From JAOUGY01 sp963785075 (lineage in GTDB: Bacteria > Actinomycetota > Acidimicrobiia > Spongiisociales > ZC4RG35), in assembly GCA_963785075.1 (NCBI GenBank), contig CAWATW010000004.1:744001-808000 (forward strand): a DNA stretch of 64,000 bases. Reading direction: 5' to 3'. This document shows, in pieces, positions 24,903 to 33,719 of the stretch. Both the position numbers and the translations under genes were made by a program. The notes under the pieces are model-generated. The model saw nothing but the letters and a program-made list of their open reading frames with translations, ran no database searches and was not told where the DNA came from. Positions within the stretch are counted from its first letter, which is position 1. Each line of letters opens with the position of its first letter.

Positions 24903-26927
24903 TCAGAGGCGGTCGCGACGGAACAGCTCGTGCGACGTCGTGAACCAGCGGAGGAAGCGCCCCTGCCCCACCTCCGCCAGCGATGGGACCTGGGATCGAT
25001 AGGCCCTGAGCGCTCCGCGTTTGACCCACGCGGTGGAGTGGATGTCGACGCTCCATCTCAGCGATGCCTGGTCGTGGCGCCGGAAGGACCTTGCACTCTG
25101 CCTCCAACCCCTAAGGACCTGTTTGACACGGGTCCTCGTCGGTGGCCACGGCATGGGCTGCGGCGACCAGGGCCAGTGGCTCCAGAGCCAGATGGCGTAC
25201 TCGAAGACCTCGATGTCCCGACGTCCATCCTCGATGGCGCTCCGGGTGGCCTCGAAAGCCGCTTCATGATCGGGATGACCATCGTGCTCGTGGGTCACGA
25301 ATACCCGCGTCGGGCCAAACTCGTCGAGCACCTCGCCCAGTCTGGCCACCGCCGTGTCGTGATGTCCCTTCAGACCGCCGTCGGGCAATCCGAACGCCCA
25401 GGTGTCCTCGGGTTTGACGCCGAGCACCTCGCACGCTCGCTGGGCCTCAGCCATCCGCTCCTCCACGGTGGTCGCTCGATCAGCACCACCGGTGAGGGCT
25501 CCATCGGTCAGGAACACCACGCCCACTTGCCTCCCGGCGGCGGTCAACGCCGCGATCGTCCCACCACATCCGAGCGTCTCGTCGTCTGGATGGGGCGCGA
25601 TCACGAGCGTGCGGCCGTGCAGGTCAACAAGGCCGAGAGCCTCACTCCTCTCAACCAGACGGTCGAACCGCCTGCCGACCAGGGGCTTGGATCGAGCACC
25701 ATTCTCGAGGTCCGCGTAGACCGTGCTCACGTCGAGGGCGATGAGATCCCAGGTATATCGGGCAGCCACCCGCGCCCGGCCGGTGGTTGCGAGGCGGGAT
25801 CTCAAATCGGCGTCTTCGAGCAATGAGTCCAGCGCCTCCGCCAGCCGAGATGCATCTCCGGGCGGTACCGTCAGGCCGCCGACGCCGTCCGCCAGGATCT
25901 CCCGCATGCCACCGACGGCCGACGCCACCACAGGCGTACCGGTGGACATCGCTTCGACGACGCTCATACCGAACGCTTCGCTCAGTGAAGGGTTGACCAC
26001 GATCGTCGCATCGCCATAGAGGTCGATGAGCTCACGATGCGGCATCGTCGAGCGGAATTGGACACGAGCCCGAAGCCGAGTTGGAACCATCTCGACCAGG
26101 GCGTCCGGATACCGCTCCTCACCGTAGAACCGGGCAAGGTCCTGCACCAGAAGGTCCGTTGACACATCGACCAGGTGACCTCGCGGCAGGACGGCTCGTG
26201 GACCCACGATGGTGAGGGTTGCCGTGGGATGACGGTCGGCGATCAAGTCGAAGGCGTCGATGAGGACGTGGACCCCCTTCTCGGGAGACAAGCGGCCGAC
26301 GAAGAGGATGTTCGGATCGGCCGGGGACGCCGGTTTCGCCTGGAGCCACTCGGGATCCACTCCGTTCGGCACGGTGATGCAGTCGTTGGATCTCTCTTGC
26401 CAGGATGCCCGGATGCGATCGGCGACGTGGTCGGAGGCCGCAACGACTCGATCGACGACGTCGAGGGCCGGAGCGACCCGCTTGCGATCGAGGTCGCTCA
26501 GCCATTCTCCGTGCATGTGCAGGACGATCGGCACACGACGATTGATCGAGCGGATCACTCGCGCGAAGGGGAACTGGTTCTGGATGTGCACGATGTCGGG
26601 GCGATACACCACGATCCCAACCGAAACCACGAGCGCGTAGCCCAACGAGTGCCAGAGCGAGTGATTCGAGGGTCTGCGTCCGCGGAAGAGGTGAGACAGT
26701 CGCGAGATCGCACGATCGAGTCGATTCGACACCGCCACGTACTCGACGCCGTCGTGACTGCTGCGCCGCGTTCCTTCCGAGCCTCCGGGTCGATAGACGC
26801 GCACGGCGGCCACGTCGACGAGCCGCCGGGCCACCTCGTGGGTCCATATCTCGATCGAGCCCTGAGGATCGGGCGGACCTGCCCACGCACCCGGTTGAGA
26901 GACAAAGGCGACTCGTCGTTTCACCAC
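24903..26927 (-). CDS. GT4 glycosyltransferase fused to PIG-L/LmbE deacetylase
   Basis: 674 residues in one uninterrupted frame. Residues ~1-400 are a GT-B glycosyltransferase of family 4: ILFVGRLSPEKGVHVLIDAF and the E-x7-E motif in SEAFGMSVVEAMSTGTPVV. After a short linker, residues ~425-674 are a zinc-dependent PIG-L/LmbE deacetylase, with TLVIAPHPDDETLGCGG and THEHDGHPDHEA supplying the metal ligands. One polypeptide could transfer an N-acetylhexosamine and then deacetylate it. MshA/MshB (mycothiol) and BshA/BshB (bacillithiol) use separate enzymes of the same two families. The acceptor is unknown. No signal peptide. Confidence 0.9.
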   Translation of the reverse strand: MVKRRVAFVSQPGAWAGPPDPQGSIEIWTHEVARRLVDVAAVRVYRPGGSEGTRRSSHDGVEYVAVSNRLDRAISRLSHLFRGRRPSNHSLWHSLGYALVVSVGIVVYRPDIVHIQNQFPFARVIRSINRRVPIVLHMHGEWLSDLDRKRVAPALDVVDRVVAASDHVADRIRASWQERSNDCITVPNGVDPEWLQAKPASPADPNILFVGRLSPEKGVHVLIDAFDLIADRHPTATLTIVGPRAVLPRGHLVDVSTDLLVQDLARFYGEERYPDALVEMVPTRLRARVQFRSTMPHRELIDLYGDATIVVNPSLSEAFGMSVVEAMSTGTPVVASAVGGMREILADGVGGLTVPPGDASRLAEALDSLLEDADLRSRLATTGRARVAARYTWDLIALDVSTVYADLENGARSKPLVGRRFDRLVERSEALGLVDLHGRTLVIAPHPDDETLGCGGTIAALTAAGRQVGVVFLTDGALTGGADRATTVEERMAEAQRACEVLGVKPEDTWAFGLPDGGLKGHHDTAVARLGEVLDEFGPTRVFVTHEHDGHPDHEAAFEATRSAIEDGRRDIEVFEYAIWLWSHWPWSPQPMPWPPTRTRVKQVLRGWRQSARSFRRHDQASLRWSVDIHSTAWVKRGALRAYRSQVPSLAEVGQGRFLRWFTTSHELFRRDRL

Positions 26928-27011
26928 CCACCCATGACCCGCAATCTATTCCGGGCGAGTCAGTTTTCCAGATGGCCGAATCAGATGTTCGGTCCCCTGA
27001 AAAAAGCCCGT

Positions 27012-27875
27012 TCAGTGGGAGAGGCTGCTCTCGGAGGCCATCTGTCGAGCGGATCCCACCCAATCGTCACGCTCCATCCTCCCCTTGAAGGAGCCGAGGG
27101 CTTCGCCCACCTCGGCGGCGGTCGTCGCGTCCATGTCGGCGAGTTGGCGGAAGGTGGTGATCCCGTGTTCATTGAGGATCGACTCGATCTTGGGGCCGAT
27201 CCCATGGATCAGCTGGAGGTCATCCTGCCTGCCGACCTCGACCTCGATCGCGGCGTCGGAGTCCTCGGCCAGCGAAATGACGAGATCTGCCTCCGGCGGT
27301 CTGTCGACGGCGGAGGACAACTGGACTCGGACGTCATCGGAAGCATCCTCGATCGCGTCGACTGCGGCCGATGGGGGATGATCCGGGCCATCGGCGGCCT
27401 GCTCCTCGTGGTGTTCGCCGAGACCGAGGAGCGGCGACGGCTCGAGTAACAGGGATTCGGAATCCCGTACGCCTTCCTCCACGAGATTCGACGGCAGGAT
27501 CGACATGAAGGCGGCCGGACCGTGGGACTCTTCGTCGTTGTTCGAGTCACGTTGATTGCCGAGGGCGTCGATGAGCGAAGCCAATCTTGCCGCACCGGCT
27601 CCGTCTGATGGCGGCGGGACCGGCGGGTCGAGCTCGGCTTCGAGGCGCGGAGCATCGATACCTGCCAGGGCCAGCTTCGACTCGAGCTGGGCGAGCTCGA
27701 GGTGCAGGCTGCGGATACGAGTCGAACACGACGAGTGGGCTTCTCGCAGTTCCTTCAGCTCGAGTTCGGGATCGTCGGCCGGGGCCGACTCCGGCCGGCT
27801 ACGGACATACCATCCGACCCAGAGCCCAAGCGCAAACGCTCCCACCGCCAGGAACAGCGTGAGCAACGCCGTCAT
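27012..27875 (-). CDS. Membrane-anchored HhH protein
   Basis: 287 residues: one N-terminal transmembrane helix (LLTLFLAVGAFALGLWVGWYV), a short coiled coil (~40-72), a long low-complexity acidic region, and a C-terminal helix-hairpin-helix domain (LQLIHGIGPKIESILNEHGI; FRQLADMDATTAAEVGEAL). This anchor-coiled coil-HhH layout recurs in actinobacteria; the tip domain may bind DNA or another protein. It ends with a T-rich stretch (TTTTTT, minus strand, 27005-27000) that could aid termination. Role unknown. Confidence 0.8.
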   Translation of the reverse strand: MTALLTLFLAVGAFALGLWVGWYVRSRPESAPADDPELELKELREAHSSCSTRIRSLHLELAQLESKLALAGIDAPRLEAELDPPVPPPSDGAGAARLASLIDALGNQRDSNNDEESHGPAAFMSILPSNLVEEGVRDSESLLLEPSPLLGLGEHHEEQAADGPDHPPSAAVDAIEDASDDVRVQLSSAVDRPPEADLVISLAEDSDAAIEVEVGRQDDLQLIHGIGPKIESILNEHGITTFRQLADMDATTAAEVGEALGSFKGRMERDDWVGSARQMASESSLSH

Positions 27876-28041
27876 TCGTCATACCGTCCACTTGGACTGA
27901 GTGTCGCAACCATTGTTTCTTTCCCCCGAACGATCAGTCGGTCCCCAGCCCGACCTGCCCAAGAGACTAGTGCACCACTCCAGAATTGGCAGACCCTCCC
28001 AACCCGAATGACTCAGGTCCATCGACGGGTACCCTGGTGAC

Positions 28042-28296
28042 ATGCCGGTCAGCACGTTTGCGTGGGTCACCTCGTTGCTGTTCGGGGTCATGCTCGGATG
28101 GGGTCTGGTGCGCGAGCCCGACGATCGCACCATTGCCATCTGGTCCACGCTGTTGCTCACGGGGATCGGAGTCGTCGTCTGGCTCACCGGCCCGGCGCCC
28201 GACACCGATGGGGCGTTTGCCGCCGTCGGCATGACGTTCTCGGGAGCCACGGCGGCGGCGGTGACCGTCGTTGCCTCCGCCAGGCGGTCGGCTTGA
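28042..28296 (+). CDS. Small two-helix membrane protein
   Basis: 84 residues with hydrophobic segments at ~6-22 and ~33-50 and a third weaker one near the C-terminus (FAAVGMTFSGATAAAVTVVAS). The stop overlaps the TTG of the amidase gene (TTGA), so the two genes form one transcript. No family recognised. Confidence 0.65.
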   Translation: MPVSTFAWVTSLLFGVMLGWGLVREPDDRTIAIWSTLLLTGIGVVVWLTGPAPDTDGAFAAVGMTFSGATAAAVTVVASARRSA

Positions 28297-29114
28297 AGTC
28301 GGTCGACCCGACTCGCCGCCGGGTCTTGTTGGGCATCGGCGGTCTTGCCGCCGTCGCGGCAGCAACCGGCATCTCGGCCATCCGGACGCCCGTCGACGCA
28401 TCGCGGCGGTCCGCGGCAGAGGCCGGTGACGCGGCTCCGGCCGCCGCGAGCAGCTCCACCACCTCCGCAGCGCGGCCCCACTCGACCATCCCCGCGCCTG
28501 CCGTGTCTTCGCCGACAACCGAGCCGAGCCCAGTCGTGGAGGTCATCTGTCGCGACGCCTGGGGAGCCGAAGAACCCCGGTCGAGTATGAGCCCCCATGT
28601 GATCGAACGCCTGACGCTGCACCACACCGCTGCGCTGCTCGGTGACAACCGTGACGCTCCAGCCCGGGCCCGCAAACACCAGCGTTTTCACCTCGACTCG
28701 GGGTTCACTGACATCGCCTACCACTTCATCGTCGACCTCCATGGAAACGTGCTGGAAGGCCGGCCCATCGAGTACGCGGGAGAGACGTTCACCGACTACG
28801 ACCCGGCCGGGCACTTCCTCGTGTGCTGTGAAGGCGACTTCAACGTTCAGCGGCCGACCGAAGCGCAGCTTCTGAGCGTGGCGCGCCTGTTTGCGTGGGG
28901 ATGCGCCACCTTCGACGTGAGTCCGTCGACGCTCAATGGTCACCGCGATCTCGCATCCACATCGTGCCCCGGGGACGAGCTGTACACGGCGATCTCCGAT
29001 GGTTCGTTGAGACGTTCGATCTCCGATGTGGTGTCGACCGGCGTGGCTCTCAGCGAGCTCTGTGGCAGCGCCGGCGAACGACGCGTTCACATGATCGAGA
29101 GCGGAGAGGCCTGA
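28293..29114 (+). CDS. Tat-exported PGRP-type N-acetylmuramoyl-L-alanine amidase
   Basis: 273 residues. The N-terminus carries a twin-arginine signal (TRRRVLLGIGGLAAVAAA), then a ~60-residue alanine/serine/threonine/proline-rich linker. An amidase_2/PGRP domain follows: RLTLHHTAA gives the first zinc histidine, AYHFIVDLHGNVLEGRP the central motif, and NGHRDLASTSCPGD the second histidine and the cysteine ligand. It cleaves the bond between muramic acid and the stem peptide outside the membrane. The TTG start at 28293 gives a four-base overlap with the preceding gene. It converges on the CHAT gene with seven bases between the stops. Confidence 0.88.
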   Translation: MKSVDPTRRRVLLGIGGLAAVAAATGISAIRTPVDASRRSAAEAGDAAPAAASSSTTSAARPHSTIPAPAVSSPTTEPSPVVEVICRDAWGAEEPRSSMSPHVIERLTLHHTAALLGDNRDAPARARKHQRFHLDSGFTDIAYHFIVDLHGNVLEGRPIEYAGETFTDYDPAGHFLVCCEGDFNVQRPTEAQLLSVARLFAWGCATFDVSPSTLNGHRDLASTSCPGDELYTAISDGSLRRSISDVVSTGVALSELCGSAGERRVHMIESGEA

Positions 29115-29121
29115 CTCGCCC

Positions 29122-31683
29122 TCACGCCCCCATGCAGACGAATGCTGCCCGGGCGGAGACGTGGGCAGGATCATCGTGGGAGAGTCCCAGGGTTGCCGCA
29201 TGCAAGGCTTGGGCCGGAGGAGCCCCAGCCGAGATCCGCCTGTGCATGTCAGACATCAGTCCGACGGTGGCCGCGGTATCCGGTACCAGCCCGACGCTCG
29301 CCACCAGTGACCTGGTTCCGAGCGACAAGAGGGCGGTGGCCATACCGAGCCACTCGTTTCCCGGCCTCGGCTGGGTGAGACCCACGTCGCAAGACGACAA
29401 CACCACCGTTCCGGGAGCTCGACCGAGCATCTCGAGCTCGTGCACGGCCAGCGGCCCATCCGAGACCCGCAGATGTGAGAACAATGGGTTGTCGGCTCGA
29501 AACACCCCGTGGCTGGCGATGTGGAAGAGCTCCGCTCCGTCGATTGCACGCAACAAGCGTGCTGCGCTCGCGTCTTCCCCATCGAGGATGGTCGCCTCGC
29601 GATACACCTGGGCCAGTGCCGCAACCTCTGCCCGGGCGTGTGAGAGCTCGGGACCGGCGGCCAGAACGTGCCCCCCACGTGACGCCACTCGCCGGGCCGC
29701 GGTGGCCCACATCGTTGCCGACGGCGCCAGACTGATGGGACGGTCGGAAGCCGCAGGCAGAAGCGCCCACGGCACCGTGAACATCGCCCCCATGGGCACG
29801 ATGACGAGCGGGAGGTCGCCGCTATCGACGGGACGAAGCAACAGCTCGTCGAGCCGATCTGCCCCGGCTCGAACCAGTGCCAGGGACGAATCGGACGCAC
29901 GCCCGGATGCAAGGCGGAGCAGGGCGAATCGGAGATGGTCCAACTCGTTCGCGACCTCCTCGATCGGACCCAGTTCGACGAGTCTCGATCGCCGACGATC
30001 GATCCTCACGGCCACCAGCCGGCCCTCGATTCCGGCATAGGCGACCAGGACAGAGTCACGGAGCATCGACCTGACGTCGGCGGCGGACACCCTCGCCGCA
30101 CCGAGATCCTCTCCACGTGCCTCCAACAGTCGCAGCCGCAGCGATCGTTCGGTTTCGTCGCGCCGACTCAGGAGCTCAGACACATCTCGCCCATCCATCT
30201 GGGAGTCTTCGATCTCCCTCGCAATCGATCGGAGTGCCGCCCTGGCGGCAACCAGGTCGTGATCACCGCTCGGGCGGACCGGGCGGTGCCGAAGCGCGCC
30301 GGCCCTGACTCTCTCCATCCAGCCGAATAGGTTCGCTGGTCCACGGTCGACGGCGATCTCGAGCGCCACTGCTCCGAGCCGGCGGGCGGTCGCCGAGACG
30401 TTGACGCGCGCCTCGGTCGAACCAAGAGTCCGGTGCGACTCGTCCAGCACCTCGAAGCCGCTCCTGCATGCCCTCAATGCCCTCGTCTGCTCGCCCTTCT
30501 TCGCCGAGAGCTCAGCAGTCAACTCCCAATAGGACAGGCGCAGGTCGTGACGCGGCGAGCGGCGGCACCCGCTCGCAGATTCCAGGTCGTGGAGGGCCAC
30601 ATCGACGTCTCCGCACCACATCGACAACCGCGCCGCAGCGAGTCTCGCGTCGAGTGCAACGTTGACCGTGCCCCGTCTCGCCAGGCTCGAAGCAAGACGG
30701 CGAGCTTCGGATGCTCTGGCCTCGGTGGCGTCGGCCGGCGTCGCAGCGCGGAGGGAGATCAAGTGGGCATGGTCGGCGTAGATCGGCCGCCCCTGAGCGA
30801 CGAAAGCCGCTCTGGCCTGCTCCGCGACCTCGCTCGCACGGACCCGGTCGTCGCACAGGATCAGCGCGCTCGCCTCCACCATCCGACTCTCCGCCGCGTC
30901 GCCATCGCGGCCCGCCGACTCGAACGCGGCCACCGAGGCCGCTGCATCCTCGACTGCATCGGCAACGAGACCAACGGCCATCAGTGTGTTGGCACGATCC
31001 CGGAGCAGGTATCCCCTCGAAGCCGGAGTGTCTGCAAGCACCGTGTCGGCGGCAGTGAACGACTCGAGCGCTCCCACGTAGTCTCCGGCCTGATCTCTCA
31101 CCCACCCGAGGTTCTGCCTGACCTCCGCAACCGCTTGACGTGATCCGACCTTCCCGAACACTGTGATCGCCTGAGCGAGGTCGTGTTCCGCGGTGGCGAG
31201 CTCGCCCATGTAGGCATGCGCGAGACCGCGATTCGACCAGGCGTTGGCAGCCCAGATGCCTTCGACCCCGAGTGCGTCGATCGCACCGTCGAGGCATTCG
31301 ATGGCCGATCGGAAGTCGCCGGCCAGGAGATGAAGGACTCCGAGTTGTGAGAGCGCCTCGGTGACGGCGCGACCGCCCGTGCGAGCCGCAACCCTCGACA
31401 GGATCACACGGGCTTCGTCGTGGCGGCCGGCCAGGACATCGATACCGGCCTCGGTGACCCGCAGACGGGCTTCGACGTCGTCGAGGCCGTCGGCGTGTGC
31501 CACGGCCAGACCTCGCGCCAGGTACCTGCGGGCTTCCGACACGTCGCGGCTCCTGGCAGCGAGCGCCGCAGCCCGCCACGAGAGAGCCTCCGCCTCGTGA
31601 TCACCTTCACGACGTGCAGCATCTGCCAGCCGCGCGGCTCTGCGCTCGGTGCTGGTGGGACTTTGATCGGCGAGGTCATACAA
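29122..31683 (-). CDS. TPR-CHAT protease
   Basis: 853 residues: TPR-like helical repeats from ~10 to ~490, a linking helical part, and a C-terminal CHAT caspase-like domain (~550-853). The catalytic dyad is intact, histidine in LFHIASHGVF (~residue 725) and cysteine in VVLSSCDVG (~765). CHAT domains cleave proteins and are linked to bacterial signalling and defence (for example type III-E CRISPR TPR-CHAT). Start is a TTG at 31683; no better start precedes it before a stop 75 bases upstream, and no clear Shine-Dalgarno site is seen. It lies 76 bases downstream of a secreted subtilase gene, in the same orientation. Confidence 0.88.
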   Translation of the reverse strand: MYDLADQSPTSTERRAARLADAARREGDHEAEALSWRAAALAARSRDVSEARRYLARGLAVAHADGLDDVEARLRVTEAGIDVLAGRHDEARVILSRVAARTGGRAVTEALSQLGVLHLLAGDFRSAIECLDGAIDALGVEGIWAANAWSNRGLAHAYMGELATAEHDLAQAITVFGKVGSRQAVAEVRQNLGWVRDQAGDYVGALESFTAADTVLADTPASRGYLLRDRANTLMAVGLVADAVEDAAASVAAFESAGRDGDAAESRMVEASALILCDDRVRASEVAEQARAAFVAQGRPIYADHAHLISLRAATPADATEARASEARRLASSLARRGTVNVALDARLAAARLSMWCGDVDVALHDLESASGCRRSPRHDLRLSYWELTAELSAKKGEQTRALRACRSGFEVLDESHRTLGSTEARVNVSATARRLGAVALEIAVDRGPANLFGWMERVRAGALRHRPVRPSGDHDLVAARAALRSIAREIEDSQMDGRDVSELLSRRDETERSLRLRLLEARGEDLGAARVSAADVRSMLRDSVLVAYAGIEGRLVAVRIDRRRSRLVELGPIEEVANELDHLRFALLRLASGRASDSSLALVRAGADRLDELLLRPVDSGDLPLVIVPMGAMFTVPWALLPAASDRPISLAPSATMWATAARRVASRGGHVLAAGPELSHARAEVAALAQVYREATILDGEDASAARLLRAIDGAELFHIASHGVFRADNPLFSHLRVSDGPLAVHELEMLGRAPGTVVLSSCDVGLTQPRPGNEWLGMATALLSLGTRSLVASVGLVPDTAATVGLMSDMHRRISAGAPPAQALHAATLGLSHDDPAHVSARAAFVCMGA

Positions 31684-31759
31684 CGTCTCGGCCCGAGCGC
31701 TCAGCTCGGACCGAGAATTGCGAGAGAACGAGCCTTCGATCCGGCGAGCCTACAGGGCG

Positions 31760-33181
31760 TCAAGGCGCTGCGTTGCCCCCGGCGATCCACGCTGCCACCT
31801 GTGGGGCGGCAAAGGACGTTCCTTCCCACTTGACGACGCTGCCGAGATGGGACGAAGGCGCTTCGCCGACGACCACTGTTGTCTGGCCAGGCGCCTCGCA
31901 CCAGCCGCTCTGCGTGGGGACACAGTAGGAGTACGCCCCACCCGGATAGTCGCTCACCAGCCGCTCTCCCACCGCCCATGCCTCGACCCAGTTGCCGTAG
32001 TTGGAGAACTCGGAGCGATCGATCTCTTTGGGCGTGCTGTAGGTGACCATGACCTTGGACTCGATCACCGATCCGACACTCGTGACGGCGTCGGCACGAT
32101 CGATCATGCACAGGTTCGTGAACGGCTCGCGGTACAACGTGCCGGTGGGACACTTGGCACGGTACGCCGGCGTCGGATCGACGCCCCAAGCAGCCGGGTA
32201 GAACTCCTGATCGGTGGCGTCGTTGCCGGCGGCCGCGACGAGGTGCACACCTGCTACGTCCAATCGGGCAACGGCATCGGCGAGCAACAACGGATAGATC
32301 GTGTGGTCTCCGGCCTTGCACGCATACGTCCCGGCGGACAGGTTCGCCACGTCCTCACCAGAGAACTTGTGCGACGCCAGTGCCGTTGCCATGGCCGCCT
32401 CGGTCAAGAGCCCGTTCCTCGCAGTGGCGTCGACCGTCGAGTGGGGCCCCGAGTATGCAGCGGCGACGAGCCCATCGATGAACGTGGCGTGACCTGCCGT
32501 GGCGTCCAGCCACCCGTCGGCCGGTGCAAGGTCCATCTTCAACGGATCGGTGGACGTGTCGAAGACCACGATCTCGCCGGAACCCTGCATCACCGTCGGA
32601 GGAATCCAGCGATCCCTTTCGTCGGCCGGCAACGGCATGGTCCCCGGCCCGACTCGCGGGACAGGAGCGGCCGTCAAGACGTAGATCGGAGCGGCGATTC
32701 CGGCGACCTGCGGATCGTTCGACGAATACAGGTGTGCGATGTACCCGTAGGCGTCGTATCCGGCAGAGACGATGTCGAAGGCGTAGAAGCCCGAGGGAAC
32801 GGCCACGGAGGACTTGACCAGGGCGACGCCGTCGGCCGCCGGCTGGAAGGTGGCAACGAACGTGGCCTTGTTGTAGACGGTGACGAACGTCTTCGCGAGG
32901 TAGTAGCCGCCGCACGACGGGTTGGTGGCGACACCGCCCGCCGCCATGATCTGTGCATCCTGGGCCGCGCCCGCCAACACCCAGTCGTCTGCGAAGGTTT
33001 CCGCCAACGCGCAGTCGGCCTCCAGATCCGCCCCCACGAAGCACGCACCTGGTGGGTTCGATTCCACCTTCACCGGATCGGCGGGCACAGCTGTGGCCGC
33101 GTGTGCCGCTGGCATGGCCGCACCGAGGGCCAGCAGGCTCGAGAGCAACAATCTGCCGAAGCGTCGTTTCCGCATGGTCAT
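31760..33181 (-). CDS. Secreted S8 (subtilisin-like) serine peptidase
   Basis: 473 residues with a Sec signal peptide (RKRRFGRLLLSSLLALGAAM, likely cut after AHA). The catalytic triad is recognisable: D208 in IVVFDTSTD, H231 in AGHATFIDG and S456 in EGTSFAAPQVAAW. The oxyanion asparagine is in LVAAAGND. Between D and H it lacks the long propeptide of typical subtilisins; ~180 residues of unknown fold precede the domain. Several cysteines (pairs at C54/C64, C97, C300-region, C405-C413) suggest disulphides outside the cell. GAGGAGG lies nine bases upstream of the chosen ATG; a GTG at 33202 is in frame but before the RBS. Confidence 0.88.
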   Translation of the reverse strand: MTMRKRRFGRLLLSSLLALGAAMPAAHAATAVPADPVKVESNPPGACFVGADLEADCALAETFADDWVLAGAAQDAQIMAAGGVATNPSCGGYYLAKTFVTVYNKATFVATFQPAADGVALVKSSVAVPSGFYAFDIVSAGYDAYGYIAHLYSSNDPQVAGIAAPIYVLTAAPVPRVGPGTMPLPADERDRWIPPTVMQGSGEIVVFDTSTDPLKMDLAPADGWLDATAGHATFIDGLVAAAYSGPHSTVDATARNGLLTEAAMATALASHKFSGEDVANLSAGTYACKAGDHTIYPLLLADAVARLDVAGVHLVAAAGNDATDQEFYPAAWGVDPTPAYRAKCPTGTLYREPFTNLCMIDRADAVTSVGSVIESKVMVTYSTPKEIDRSEFSNYGNWVEAWAVGERLVSDYPGGAYSYCVPTQSGWCEAPGQTTVVVGEAPSSHLGSVVKWEGTSFAAPQVAAWIAGGNAAP

Positions 33182-33289
33182 CCCTTTCCTCCTCTCGGTC
33201 ACCGAGAGAGGTCCTCCGTGTCAGATACAAAGCGTGACATCACGCGCCTTCGAGACGCTTACAGAAAGGGGAGCGATCGGCGGGGGGGG

Positions 33290-33640
33290 TTTCAACAGTC
33301 CGATGTCCGAGTCACCAAACCCAGGACCATCGGCAGAGCGCCGCCTTCAACCGGGTCCGACGTCCGGGTCAACCTCCGCCACGACGACAAACGCCGGTCC
33401 GTCGGACCTCGGACCCGAACACCGAACGGCATGCCAGCACCCACACCCGGACGAGCGGCGGCACGGACACCCCGAGGGGTCCGACGTCCGAATCGCCCAA
33501 TTCACGGACCACCCCCAACAACGCCGACCCTCGAACCGGTCCGACGTCCGGGGTCGACCACCCGCCACGACACCGAGCGCCCGGTCCGTCGGACTCGGAC
33601 CTCGGACCTCGGACCTCGACCCGAACGGCATGCCAGCACC
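33290..33640. repeat. Repeat island of GGTCCG/CCGGAC units
   Basis: A 538-base gene-free stretch (33182-33719) dominated by repeats. GTCCGACGTCCG occurs three times (33355, 33479, 33539). GGTCCGTCGGAC occurs at 33396 and 33583. The 20-mer CGAACGGCATGCCAGCACCC occurs at 33423 and 33622, so a ~95-base unit is duplicated in diverged form about 190 bases apart. CTCGGAC heptads run together at 33593-33618, as in locus A. Long open frames on both strands here are repeat artefacts. Confidence 0.75.
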
Positions 33641-33719
33641 CCACAACAGCACGATCGGCGGAGCGGACACCGGACCTGCCCAAGGCCTGCGCTCCCTCAC
33701 CGACACGGTTGACGCATCG

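Noticed and set aside
31718..33712. 664-codon open frame on the plus strand
   Set aside because: Opposite the subtilase gene and continuing into the repeat island; no motif and heavy repeat content.
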